Shown here piece by piece: positions 20,154-30,100 of a stretch of DNA of 64,000 nucleotides. Positions within the stretch are counted from its first letter, which is position 1; the number at the start of each line of letters is the position of its first letter. This DNA comes from Brevinematales bacterium (GTDB taxonomy: Bacteria > Spirochaetota > Brevinematia > Brevinematales > Thermospiraceae), in contig JAOADA010000001.1 in the NCBI GenBank assembly GCA_026417555.1, positions 585,245 to 649,244 of the forward strand, in the 5' to 3' direction. The notes beneath the pieces are model-generated. The model saw nothing but the letters and a program-made list of their open reading frames with translations, searched no databases and was not told where the DNA came from. Made by a program: the position numbers and the translations under genes.

Positions 20154-20182
20154 TTGCATCATTCACAAAAAAATGCTATAAT
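20154..20182 (+). promoter_or_regulatory. Promoter of the ABC exporter/glycosyltransferase operon
   Basis: TTGCAT (20154-20159), a 17-bp spacer and a perfect TATAAT (20177-20182). The predicted start is near 20189, leaving a leader of about 40 bases before the ATG at 20228. Confidence 0.75.
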
Positions 20183-20227
20183 ATGGTCCTTGATACGGAA
20201 AGAAAATTCCCACCTAAGGAGACACCT

Positions 20228-21139
20228 ATGCTTGAGGTTCACCATGTTACCAAAAGGTACGGACAGTTTGAGGCAGTATCCGATATTTCATTCTCTGTGG
20301 CTCAAGGCTCAATTGTTGCTTTTCTTGGTCCAAACGGGGCAGGAAAAACCACAACCATGCGTATGATTACAGGGTATATGCCTCCCACAAGTGGAACTAT
20401 TTCTCTCCATGGAAGGGATATCTTTGATGATCCAGAAAACTGCAAACGCCAAATTGGTTATCTCCCCGAGAATCCTCCTCTTTATCCAGAGCTTACCGTG
20501 TGGGAATACCTTGAATTCGTGGCAAGTATCAAGCAAGTCCCCAAACAGAGGCGCGTCTCCGCTATTCAAGAAGCTATTGAAAAAACCAATCTTCAAGACC
20601 GCCGCCATACCCTCATTGCTCAGCTTTCCAAAGGCCTCAAACAGCGTGTGGGTATTGCTGGGGCTGTGGTCAATCATCCTTCTCTTCTCATTCTTGATGA
20701 ACCAACGGTAGGGCTTGATCCTCTCCAGGTCGTGGAAATACGAAACCTCATCAAGCAACTTGCCAAAGAAGAGGGCCGAACTGTCATGCTCTCCACCCAT
20801 ATCCTTGCAGAAGCAGAGGAAATCTGTGAACAGGCTATTATTATTCATAATGGCCGCATTATGGCCAGTGAATCCATAGAAAAGCTCAAAATTGACCGAA
20901 AAGAACAATTCCACATCACCGTTGAGGTCAAAAGAGAAAGTGAGAAAATACCCTCCTTGCTTTCTCCAATAGAGGGAATCCTTGATGTTCAACTCATTGA
21001 AAATGGGGCTATCATCACAACCTCTCATGATTGTCGAGAAGAGATTGCTCGTCTTGTTGTGGAAAATAACCTTGGGCTTGTCGGACTTTCCCAGAGAGTC
21101 GAAAACCTCGAAAGTATTTTTCTCAAATTGGTCAAATAG
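20228..21139 (+). CDS. ABC transporter ATP-binding protein, GldA-like
   Basis: 303 residues. Walker A is GPNGAGKTT near residue 40. The signature is the LSKGLKQRVG variant typical of GldA/ABC-2 exporters, with Walker B LLILDEPTVGLDP and the H-loop STHIL. A C-terminal ~80-residue extension (FHITVEVKRES...) is also family-typical. I choose the ATG at 20228 because AAGGAG lies 7 bases upstream. An in-frame start at 20183 would lie within the promoter. It drives export by the permease and GldG-like protein that follow. Confidence 0.9.
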   Translation: MLEVHHVTKRYGQFEAVSDISFSVAQGSIVAFLGPNGAGKTTTMRMITGYMPPTSGTISLHGRDIFDDPENCKRQIGYLPENPPLYPELTVWEYLEFVASIKQVPKQRRVSAIQEAIEKTNLQDRRHTLIAQLSKGLKQRVGIAGAVVNHPSLLILDEPTVGLDPLQVVEIRNLIKQLAKEEGRTVMLSTHILAEAEEICEQAIIIHNGRIMASESIEKLKIDRKEQFHITVEVKRESEKIPSLLSPIEGILDVQLIENGAIITTSHDCREEIARLVVENNLGLVGLSQRVENLESIFLKLVK

Positions 21140-21148
21140 GAGCGTGGT

Positions 21149-21853
21149 ATGTGGAGCATATTCCAGAAAGAACTCAAAGTGTATTTTTCCTCTATTCTCG
21201 GTTATGGAATTTTGTCTTTGTATCTTGTAATTGCGGGTATCTTTTTTATCATGTCGTATGCCACACCAGTAGGGATAAGTTCATTCACTGGATTTTTTTC
21301 GGTGATGAACACCACTATTCTTTTTGTTATTCCCTTCCTTACGTTGAGAACCATTGCTGAGGAATACCGCTATGGTACTATGGAGCTTCTGTTTACCTCG
21401 CCGCTTTTTTCATGGGAAGTCGTGGTGGGCAAGTTTCTCGCAAGTTTTGTCTTCACGGCTATTGCCGTCTCTCTCCTTCTCGTGTATCCTTTGGTACTAA
21501 GTTTCTATGCCCCTATCGAATGGGGTATGATCCTTTCGGGGTACGTGGGTATGCTCCTCTCTGTTGCTTTCTTTGTGGCCCTAGGGATTTTTGCTTCAAG
21601 CCTCACTCAAAACCTTGTCATTGCAGGACTTCTCTCTTTCGGTTTTTTCGTCATCCTTGTGAGCTTTTCTTCCTTATCCATGGTTTCACAAGAGCTGATT
21701 TCAGCCATCTTCAAAGAACTCTCTTACTACACCCATTACCAACAATTTGCCCAAGGGGTGATTCGATGGGTGGATTTCCTTTACTTTGTCTTGGGAACCT
21801 TTCTATGGCTCTATCTCACTGAATGGAGACTCTCCTCCAGAATCTGGAAATAA
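21149..21853 (+). CDS. ABC-2 type permease, GldF-like
   Basis: 234 residues with six predicted membrane helices. The start MWSIFQKELKVYFSSILGYG and the EEYRYGTMELLFTSPL segment are typical of ABC-2/GldF permeases. It begins 9 bp after the ATPase gene and ends 12 bp before the GldG-like gene. In Bacteroidetes this trio is linked to gliding, but homologues occur in many non-gliding bacteria, so gliding should not be assumed here. The exported substrate is unknown. Confidence 0.85.
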   Translation: MWSIFQKELKVYFSSILGYGILSLYLVIAGIFFIMSYATPVGISSFTGFFSVMNTTILFVIPFLTLRTIAEEYRYGTMELLFTSPLFSWEVVVGKFLASFVFTAIAVSLLLVYPLVLSFYAPIEWGMILSGYVGMLLSVAFFVALGIFASSLTQNLVIAGLLSFGFFVILVSFSSLSMVSQELISAIFKELSYYTHYQQFAQGVIRWVDFLYFVLGTFLWLYLTEWRLSSRIWK

Positions 21854-21865
21854 GGAGCACATCCT

Positions 21866-23491
21866 ATGAAGAGAAAAATTCTCATTGTTGGTACTCTCGC
21901 CCTCATCCTTTTTTTGACACACTGGATAAGCTGGATTTTGTGGGGAACCAAAAGCCTCATTTTTTCGGTACTCGTCATCACAGAGATCCTTTTGGCCGTT
22001 ACCTCCCTTTTTCTTTTCAAAGAAGTGTGGATATCCTGGCTTAAAAGAGGCCGAACACTCACGGGAATACAAAAAAGTGTGGAATGTGTCCTTGTTCTGG
22101 GGGTCATGGTTGTTCTCTATCTCCTCACTCAACAGAATCAGGCACGTCTTGACCTGACAGCTCAAGGATTGTACCGTCTCTCCCCTGAGACTCTGTCTCT
22201 TTTATCTTCTCTCACTAATGAACTCAAGATCATCTGTTTTCGACCAGATGCAGCCAGTGGTCCAGCTATCGAATACCAAGAAAATCTCCTCAAGACCTAC
22301 AAGGCCAAAAGTAAACATATCTCCCTCCAATTTGTCGATCCTATTAAAAACCCGGTTCTTGCTTCAGAATACAAACTCACGGAAGAGATAAGCACGATTT
22401 TTGAGTTGAGTGGCAACCGAGTAGCGGTAAGTATCCGCGATGTGATGGATCAAGATGCTCAAACGGGTAGAATGAATTACCGAGGGGAAGAGGCTTTTAC
22501 CTCCGCTATCAAGAGCCTTCTTGAAAGTGACGTCAGAAAAGCCTATGTCCTTGCTGGTCATGGGGAATTCTCTCCTAACACAACCTCTTACCAAGGCTAC
22601 AGTGATTTCTTCAACGCCCTTTCGCAAGATATGATTGAGTGGAAGAGCCTGGATTTGACAAAATTTGTCGAAATTCCCCAGCATACCTCCCTTCTCATTA
22701 TTGGTCGTCCAACCCATACCTTTTCAGTAGATGAGCTCGATACCCTCAAGGATTATATAGACCGGGGAGGAAACCTTCTTGTTTTTGTTGAACACGATAG
22801 TTCCTACCTCCTCAACGATGTTCTCAAAGAGTTTGGTATCTATTTTGAACCCAATATTGTTATCGAAGAGGAAAACTATATCCCTCAACTTGGCAATACC
22901 GTCTTTTCTCCCCGTCTTATTCCGCATACGATTACCGATCCGTTGATCAAAAGAAAACTCCCTGTGGTTGTAGGAGCAGCTATGGGCCTTGTGTCGGTAA
23001 GGGAAACCAATAAGGGAAACCTTTTTCTTGAGATCACTCCTCTTCTTCTGAGTTCTCGAACCTCGTACGCCGAACGTTCTCTCGAATCCATCAGAAAACG
23101 CAAGGCCATAAAGGATAAAAACGATTGGGGAGGACCTCTTCCTCTGGGGTTTGCTGTGGTCCGAAAAAAACTCCAGATATTCCGTTCTCTTGAGGGAGCA
23201 CTCACCAATACGGTTGAGTCACGCCTTGTGGTTTTTGGGGACGCTGACATGGCAAACAATGCCTATATTGCCCAATGGGCAAACAAGGATCTTCTCCTCA
23301 ATGCCGTAAACTTTCTTGTCAAGCGCGAGCGAAAGATTACCCTTCGACCTAAAACTCCCCTCATTGCCGAGTATAACCTCACCTCTACCGATCAGGCAAT
23401 CCTCATCTCGGTAGCCATTTTCCTGGTATTGGGATATACCATTACAGGAATCATTGTCATCTTCAACCGTCGGAAAAGGGTAAAAGGGTGA
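21866..23491 (+). CDS. GldG-like ABC transporter auxiliary protein
   Basis: 541 residues. Two or three N-terminal membrane helices are followed by a large periplasmic domain with an Abc-2/GldG IFT52-like fold (VLAGHGEFSPN, LLIIGRPTHTFSVDELDTLKDYIDRGGNLLVFVE). A C-terminal helix (ILISVAIFLVLGYTITGIIVI) and a short basic tail end the protein. SRLVVFGDADMANNAY is characteristic of this family. It is fused to no other domain. Its stop overlaps the GTG start of the glycosyltransferase gene. Confidence 0.85.
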   Translation: MKRKILIVGTLALILFLTHWISWILWGTKSLIFSVLVITEILLAVTSLFLFKEVWISWLKRGRTLTGIQKSVECVLVLGVMVVLYLLTQQNQARLDLTAQGLYRLSPETLSLLSSLTNELKIICFRPDAASGPAIEYQENLLKTYKAKSKHISLQFVDPIKNPVLASEYKLTEEISTIFELSGNRVAVSIRDVMDQDAQTGRMNYRGEEAFTSAIKSLLESDVRKAYVLAGHGEFSPNTTSYQGYSDFFNALSQDMIEWKSLDLTKFVEIPQHTSLLIIGRPTHTFSVDELDTLKDYIDRGGNLLVFVEHDSSYLLNDVLKEFGIYFEPNIVIEEENYIPQLGNTVFSPRLIPHTITDPLIKRKLPVVVGAAMGLVSVRETNKGNLFLEITPLLLSSRTSYAERSLESIRKRKAIKDKNDWGGPLPLGFAVVRKKLQIFRSLEGALTNTVESRLVVFGDADMANNAYIAQWANKDLLLNAVNFLVKRERKITLRPKTPLIAEYNLTSTDQAILISVAIFLVLGYTITGIIVIFNRRKRVKG

Positions 23492-25215
23492 GTCGTCCAA
23501 CGGAAAACATCCCCGTCTCTCATCTTCTTGAGGGGAAACGGCTTTCTATCATCATGCCCTTTTACAACGAAGGAAGGGTTATTGTTTCCCATGTCCAGCA
23601 GGTACTCGATGTCTGTAAAGAGATAGGTCTCAACGTAGAGATCGTAGCCGTTGACGATGGATCCGTCGATGATGGTTTTGAAAAACTCTCACAAAGTTTT
23701 TCACATAATCCCCAGGTTATCATCGTACGGAATGATACCAACTTTGGCAAAGGGTGGGCTCTCAAAACAGGGTATGAGTTTTCCCATGGGGAGTATGTAC
23801 TTTTTCTGGATGCTGACCTTGAGCTCTCTCCCTGGCATATTCCCCAGTTTTTGTTCCGTCTTTTTGAGCAAAAGGCTGATGCAGTCATTGGAAGTAAACT
23901 TCATCCAGAATCTGAGGTGAACTATCCCACCATCCGTCGGATATTAAGCAAAGGGTACTATTTTTTTATACGACTTCTTTTTCGTTTGCCTGTGATGGAT
24001 ACCCAGACAGGAATCAAGCTTTTCCGTCGTGAAGCCCTCGAGGCCTCCCTTCCAAAAACCCTTGTCAAGCGTTTTGCCTTTGATATCGAGTTGCTTGTTG
24101 TGATGATTGCAGAGGGATTTCGAATTGTCTCTGCCCCTGTCTGTCTCCATTTCAGTCGTGGAGGGATAGGCAATATCCGTCTCACCACTATCTGGAATAT
24201 TTTCTTTGACACACTGGCCGTGGTGTATCGATTTCATATCCTCCATTATTACAAACGAAAACTTGGTCCTCCCCTTCACTACCGCTGGCGAGTGATTCTC
24301 TTCTCGGAATCAATGAACCAAAAAGAAGTGGCCAACCTCTCACGGTATCTTACTCTTCCCTATGGCGATTATGACGTCGTTGTTTTAGGTCCCGTCTCCC
24401 CCCCTTTTCAGCACCCCCGTCTTTACTACCAAGAGGCAAAAGAAAACCTCTATGCTTCACGACTCAGAGCCCATCCAGAAGTTATTGACAATACAAAAGA
24501 AGGTTATCTCTTAGGCACCCTTTTGTTCTCTCCTGACAAAAAAATGTTTCTCAACAGTGGGCGACTACTTTCTCTCCCTGATGTGGGAATGATTGGAGGT
24601 TTTGTGATGCCTGCCCCAGACGAGTCCCCCAAGGGAAAATTCTTTTACTCTATCCTGCGGAGTGTCTTTCTCAATGGTCCCCTCACGTACCGATACAAGC
24701 ATGGGGTACAAAAGACTGTTGAAGAACTGGGACTTGAAGGAACTATGGTAACAAGAACCATCCTTGAGGCATGGTTTTCTACCCCTCATCCTACTGACGA
24801 TAAACTTGAACACCAACTCTCTTTAGTATGCAAGAATAGAGGAAAACTTATTCTCTATTCTCCTGATGTAGTGATGTTTGGATACTTTCCACAAACAATA
24901 CAAGAGTTCTTCCATTGGATAGCCTCCCAGGCTCTTATCCGTTCCCATCAAAGAGAAGGACTTCTCACATGGTATCTTCTCTTCTCTGGTCTTTTTAGCT
25001 TGTGGCTTCTTGTGTTTCTTGCCTTCTGGATAACCCCATGGCTGGGGCTCCCTTGGCTTTTTTATTACGGGTTTCTCATAATCATCTGGCCATTCTCAAA
25101 CGAGGAAAAGGGAATACAAAAACCCCTGCAGGGTTTTCTTCTGGCTACCGCGCAGATAGTATATGGAGGAAGTTTTCTTTTCCATTTCATCGCACAAAAG
25201 TTCAAAAAAACCTAA
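23488..25215 (+). CDS. Two-domain glycosyltransferase (GT2, dolichol-phosphate-mannose-synthase-like) with membrane C-terminus
   Basis: 575 residues starting at GTG, overlapping the previous stop as GTGA. Residues ~15-245 are a GT2 domain: LSIIMPFYNEGRVI, EIVAVDDGS, FLDADLELSPW, and MDTQTGIKLFRR as in polyprenyl-phosphate glycosyltransferases. Residues ~270-490 look like a second, degenerate GT2-like domain (RVILFSESMNQKEVANLSRYL, PDVGMIGGFVMPAP). Two or three membrane helices end the protein. It probably transfers a sugar at the inner membrane. Coupling to an ABC exporter suggests a shared envelope product. Confidence 0.75.
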   Translation: MSRPTENIPVSHLLEGKRLSIIMPFYNEGRVIVSHVQQVLDVCKEIGLNVEIVAVDDGSVDDGFEKLSQSFSHNPQVIIVRNDTNFGKGWALKTGYEFSHGEYVLFLDADLELSPWHIPQFLFRLFEQKADAVIGSKLHPESEVNYPTIRRILSKGYYFFIRLLFRLPVMDTQTGIKLFRREALEASLPKTLVKRFAFDIELLVVMIAEGFRIVSAPVCLHFSRGGIGNIRLTTIWNIFFDTLAVVYRFHILHYYKRKLGPPLHYRWRVILFSESMNQKEVANLSRYLTLPYGDYDVVVLGPVSPPFQHPRLYYQEAKENLYASRLRAHPEVIDNTKEGYLLGTLLFSPDKKMFLNSGRLLSLPDVGMIGGFVMPAPDESPKGKFFYSILRSVFLNGPLTYRYKHGVQKTVEELGLEGTMVTRTILEAWFSTPHPTDDKLEHQLSLVCKNRGKLILYSPDVVMFGYFPQTIQEFFHWIASQALIRSHQREGLLTWYLLFSGLFSLWLLVFLAFWITPWLGLPWLFYYGFLIIIWPFSNEEKGIQKPLQGFLLATAQIVYGGSFLFHFIAQKFKKT

Positions 25216-25370
25216 CGGCCATACTTTCACTTTTTGGCAATACGGTTGTCTTTTTTCTTGAGCATTTCCCACCTACTCACTGTCTTTCTCCAAAAAAGAA
25301 TTCTTCATCGTTTCCTTCTCAAGACGTTTGCAAGGGAGGGTGCCAACAAAAAGCTCTCCTTTTTTTAAGA

Positions 25371-25401
25371 AAAAAAAAGCTGCCCGGTACAACCGGGCAG
25401 C
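25371..25401 (-). terminator. Intrinsic terminator of the sugar-binding lipoprotein gene
   Basis: On the minus strand GCTGCCCGG and CCGGGCAGC form a 9-bp perfect stem with a 5-base loop (25379-25401). Eight U follow (25371-25378), about 20 bases beyond the stop codon. Confidence 0.9.
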
Positions 25402-25421
25402 CATATAAATGTCAAAGCCAA

Positions 25422-26786
25422 CTACTCTTCACCACCAGAGACAGCAGCCTGACTCTTAAGAGCCATAATATCCTTCACAATGGAATCAAGAGCCAAAATC
25501 ACAGATTTTGCATCCTTTCTTCCAAAGAAGACATCTTCAAGCTGCTCGTCAAGCTTCTGGCGAACCTCAATCCAACTTGGCACAAGAGGAGGAAGCTTCG
25601 CCCCAGGAAGCTGAGCGATGAAAGGATCTTCCTCTGGTTTGTTACGAGCCAAGTGAGGCTGATTGACAAGCACTTCTTTGGACTTGAGGTAGGAATCGGA
25701 AGCTACAAGAGACTTGCGGCTAGGTACAGCAAGCCCACCTTCGGCTGTAAAGACTTGCCCCTCGTAACTGGTCAAAAACTTCACAAGTTCCCATGCTTCT
25801 TTAGGATGCTTGGTGTTTGCATTGATAGAGAGAGAAACTGTTACCACAACAGAGATCTTGTTCTTCTTGCGAGGAAGTGGAGCAAGATTCCATTTAAACT
25901 TGTCAATATTCTTAAAGCGGAGTTGCACCCAACGGCCATACATACACATAGCTGTCTGGCCAGCGACAAAGCTAGCATCTCCACCCAGCTCACGAGAAGC
26001 TGTTACCGACGGAGCCACTTTGTATTTATTCATCGTATCGGCCACAAACTGGATAGCCTCTGCATTCGCATTGAGATACTTGGGATCAGCAAGCACCCAG
26101 TTCCCTTTTGCATCAAAGATCTCACCACCATTCTGGAGAATAAAGTTATAATACCAGTTAGCCCACGTTTCATTGAGCCAGCCATACTGATCAGGTACCC
26201 CATCCCCATTGGCATCCTTGGTGAGCTTCTGAGCGGCCTTGATCAAATCATCCCATGTCCACTTCTCATTAGGATAAGCCACCCCTTCTTTGTCAAACAT
26301 ATCCATGTTGTAGTAGATAGCAAACGTCGTCCAGTCCTTGGGAATACCATAGAGTTCTCCCCCAAAACGGAAAGCATCAACCAGAGAAGGATAAAAATCC
26401 TCAAACTGAAACTCTGGATCACTCACAAACTCATCAAGGGGATATAACAATCCTTTGCTCGCATAATCATAGAAACTCTCCACATGGAGATAGTGCACAT
26501 CGGGTGGCGTACCACCAGCGTACATCGTCTGGAGTTTGTCTCCAAACGAAAGAGAGTCTGTGTGAATCACCTTGAGCCCAATATTGGGATGCTTCTTTTG
26601 GAACTCCTGAAGGACTTTGTACACAGCCAGTTTCTCTTCAGGAGTACCCCACATCGCAAAAGTCAACACCACATCACCGGTTTCTTTGAGCTTGAGACTG
26701 GTGTCTCCCTCGCCTTTCTTTCCACACGCGGAAAGGAAAAGCCCCATGACCACGAGACCCAGTAACGCCCATTTCCACTGTTTCAT
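25422..26786 (-). CDS. Extracellular sugar-binding lipoprotein (ABC transporter, family 1)
   Basis: 454 residues. The lipobox LSAC (Cys21) and a GKKGEG spacer indicate a lipoprotein. TFAMWGTPEEKLAVYKVLQEFQ, YAGGTPPDVHYL, YGIPKDWTTFAIYYN and AAQKLTKDANGDGVPDQYGW are hallmarks of carbohydrate-binding proteins such as MalE/UgpB. An EF-hand-like calcium loop, DANGDGVPD, is also typical. It captures sugars for import, but no permease or ATPase gene adjoins it, so it must work with components encoded elsewhere. It has its own promoter and terminator, hence monocistronic. AGGAGG precedes the ATG. Confidence 0.92.
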   Translation of the reverse strand: MKQWKWALLGLVVMGLFLSACGKKGEGDTSLKLKETGDVVLTFAMWGTPEEKLAVYKVLQEFQKKHPNIGLKVIHTDSLSFGDKLQTMYAGGTPPDVHYLHVESFYDYASKGLLYPLDEFVSDPEFQFEDFYPSLVDAFRFGGELYGIPKDWTTFAIYYNMDMFDKEGVAYPNEKWTWDDLIKAAQKLTKDANGDGVPDQYGWLNETWANWYYNFILQNGGEIFDAKGNWVLADPKYLNANAEAIQFVADTMNKYKVAPSVTASRELGGDASFVAGQTAMCMYGRWVQLRFKNIDKFKWNLAPLPRKKNKISVVVTVSLSINANTKHPKEAWELVKFLTSYEGQVFTAEGGLAVPSRKSLVASDSYLKSKEVLVNQPHLARNKPEEDPFIAQLPGAKLPPLVPSWIEVRQKLDEQLEDVFFGRKDAKSVILALDSIVKDIMALKSQAAVSGGEE

Positions 26787-26850
26787 TGGAACCTCCTCGT
26801 TTTATCATCATGAAAATGATTGACTCGCGTCGCCCTTCTCTCCTCTCTTT

Positions 26851-26878
26851 ATTTTAATGTAAAAAATTTTTTTGTCAA
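26851..26878 (-). promoter_or_regulatory. Promoter of the sugar-binding lipoprotein gene
   Basis: On the minus strand TTGACA (26873-26878, perfect), a 16-bp spacer with A and T runs, and TAAAAT (26851-26856). It leaves a leader of about 57 bases. Confidence 0.75.
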
Positions 26879-27135
26879 TAGGAGAGACAAAAAATGTGTT
26901 GCAGCCCATGAACCCTCCCCCTTTGTGGGGCGAAAAAGAGCCCTCCTCTCTCCCCTGTTCTCCCCCTCTCGGGAAAAAGAAAACAGTTACTTCCCCCTCA
27001 AAGGAGAGCACCTTCAGCCTAGGTGGCCTTCTCAGTCAAACAACGCAAGGGCTTTTCCCCTCTATGACTTCTGGCAGGTTTTCATTCCACGTTACCCAAG
27101 AAGAGAAAGTACCACACCGGCTAAAGTTTCTGTGA
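26879..27135. other. Intergenic spacer without a gene
   Basis: About 260 bases between the lipoprotein promoter and the 3' end of the activase gene. It is rich in C/T runs such as CCCTCCCCC and contains only short hairpins (CCCC...GGGG near 26916-26930). No promoter, terminator or coding signal is convincing. Confidence 0.5.
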
Positions 27136-30100
27136 CTATCCTCCCCTCTTTTTCTTTCCTTGTTTTTTCTTTCTCTCCTGCATCCACTGATAGAGACGCT
27201 CTGCCTGAAGAAGAAAAGTCTCAAGCCTTGCCTCAATAATCTGGGAGAAAGGGTTTCCATCAAGTTCAATACTCAAGAAAGGAAGCTTGTCCATATACTC
27301 AGCAAGATCTTCATAATCCTCTTTGTTCCCAGCCTGCCACTCTGCCTCTCGTTTCCCCTCAACGGACATTTCTCTTGTAGCCACAGCCTCTGTCATACGA
27401 GAATTCATACATCCAAAAGGCCCCACATTGATAACCCCACAGTACTTATCCACCAGTTTTGCAAGAGCTGCCCCTGAGGAAAGTCCCGGTTCACCGGTAA
27501 GTTCCCATCGAAAGAAATGTTTCGAACGTTTCATATATTCACGGATATTGATCAGTTCATACTCATAGAGACCTGTCTTGGCAAGAATCTTTTTGATCCT
27601 CCGTTCATGATAATCTTGAACATAATCACTTATCGCCGCTTCAATCCGACCAACAAGGTTGGTCTTTACCTCAAACATATTGATATCTCGGAGAAAATCT
27701 GTGTATCTTACCCATTCTGTGACAGGAGCATCAAGCATAACAAACCCATGCTCAGCCAATTTCTCAGGAATCCCCATAAGAGAAAAATGATCCCGACGGA
27801 CAAAAATCTCCCCTACCACTCCAATATACTTTGCCTCGGTAATAGGCCGCACCAGTTTGATCTCGGAAAGCCTTTTTGCACTTTCTTTGAGTTGCCCGTA
27901 AAAAGATCGCTTTCGCGAGCCATCAATTACCGCGACAAGTTTCTCAAACTCCTCCTCATAAATCCTGAGGGCTGTATTTTTATCTTCTGCCATGGCCTTG
28001 ATAGCTGCTTTGATATCATCCATCACATCCATGAGATACACAGCCCGAGCGATGTGCAAACGGAAAGGAATGCCAAGCCCAGCGTATCCATTGTCATTAC
28101 TAAGACCTAGCACCGCCACATTCCGAAGTTGAAGCTGATCAATCATACGTTCAAGAAGGGTCTTGTACTGCCCTACCCGACAACATCCTCCAGCCTCAAC
28201 AATAAAAACAACAAGCCTTTCCTCAGGATTTTCTCGATATTTGATATATTTTAATACCTCTCCCAAAATATTGATAATGGGCAAACACTCCTTACTTGTT
28301 GTGACAGAACGCCCAAGATTCAGAGCCTCTCTATCACACACGGGAAGAGGCTCAGCATTCCACCCGACTCGTCGCAATGCGGCTGCCGCTCCCGCAGCAA
28401 AACTTTCCCCCATCGATGGCACTACCGCTTTAATGGAGGGGTGCCGATAGGGAAAAACTGCCCCTGTCGAATCCACATACTCCACATGCCCCCACTCATT
28501 AATACGGGTTTCTGCTCGTCGAAAGATAGGCTCAGCATCAAGAATCTTATCCCTCAACTTGATATAATTTCTCACCACATCAAGAAAAGCCTCAACCCTT
28601 GTGTTCACCCCTGCATCGGCTGTATGAGTATCAACCTCCAGGGTAAGGGATGGCTTTGTCCCCATAAGATCACGGAAATGGGTCACCATCATAGAATCAA
28701 TAGCACACAGAAAATTAGTAAAATAAACTCCAAAGAGTTGGGGATGGTTTTTCACAATCCGTGCCGCACGAATAATACGTTGTCCCATCTCCCAATAGGT
28801 ATTCCGATAATTCTCTTCCTTCTCGTACTCCAGAAAATCATAAGGAAGAATATAAATACCACGGGATGCAAACTTGAAGGGAATACCCTTGTTCGCCTCT
28901 TCAGCAAAGGCATTGTAGGGATGCCCAAAAAGTACGATAGCTATTTTGTTGGGATCCTTTTCAAGTTCCTTGAGAACTTTTCTTCCCTCTTCTTTCATGG
29001 TTTGGAAAAACGCCTTTTGTTTCTCATAAGCCACTCTATGGGCTTTCCGTCCCTCTGCTGCCGAAAAACCCATCTCCTGGGCAAGCTTCACAAACTGTTC
29101 TTCTTCTGTATGAAATCCCCGCATAAAGTTCAACACAGGCATGAGGAGCTTAGGGGGATTTGGGTGGTTTTTCAGAAATGTGGCCTGTTGGTAGTAAGGC
29201 TCTCCTTGGACAAACATACAGACTGTTTGGTATTCTTTGCGGTATTCTGGCTGTTCAGTGACATGCATTTCCATAATCTGAGGAGAGAAAATATAGTCAG
29301 GTTTTTTTTCAAGTAGATCCTCAAACATGCCTAAGGCTATCTGTCCTGAAAGGCAGAAGCTCGTCATCCCCTTGTCAATACCACTCTGACGTACCTCTTC
29401 AGGTAAAATAACTTTGCACCCAAGTTCTGTAAAAAAGTTGTAGTAAAAAGGATACAGCGTATGGGTATGAAAAGACTTATTTATACCCACAACAGGAGCA
29501 TTTTCTGGAAGCGGTTTCGGCTCACAAAAGACCTTGAAAAGGAGTTCCCGCCGTTTCAGAACATAATCGTAAGACTTGGTATCCACCTGAATATGATGGA
29601 TCTGGTTATAGTACTTGTTGCACGCCCCGCCAAAGGGAAACATCTTGCCTTTGACTTTAATCATGGCAATTTCACACTTTCTGTCACAGTTTTCTGGTTT
29701 CCCTTGGCAAATAAAGCTCTTCCCATACTCTATCTCACGGGAAGCAAGTTCCTCCAGATCATACAAGGATGGTTTCAGAAATCCCATGGAGAGCATCTCT
29801 TTGATTTCCAAAGCCACACCATACGCTCCCATCAGACCAGGTTCTGGGGGTACAATAATCCTTTTTCCTGTGAGGCTTGCCATAGCCAAAGGAACAGCCC
29901 GATTATAACACACCCCTCCCTGCATGAAGATGGTGTTCCCCACCTGTCTTGCCCCCTTCACGCGATTCACGTAGTTCATACAAATAGAATACACAAGCCC
30001 CGCAATAATATCTTCTTTTTCAATTCCTTCCTGGGTAGCGATCTTGATATCCGAGGAAATAAACGCCGCACATTGGTCAGAAAAGTTAGGAGGGCGTTTG

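Noticed and set aside
19872-20162. A 96-codon minus-strand frame in the same intergenic region
   Set aside because: No ribosome site or family likeness. It overlaps the promoter of the ABC operon.
19716-20366. A 216-codon plus-strand frame before the ABC operon
   Set aside because: It runs through the promoter at 20154-20182 and into the ABC gene in another frame, and its product has low complexity.
20228-23491. Proof of gliding motility from the GldAFG-type genes
   Set aside because: These ABC families occur in many non-gliding bacteria, and no other gld gene is in the window.
25002-26447. A 481-codon plus-strand frame antisense to the sugar-binding lipoprotein
   Set aside because: It lies opposite a well-identified gene with its own promoter and terminator, and its product has no recognisable features.
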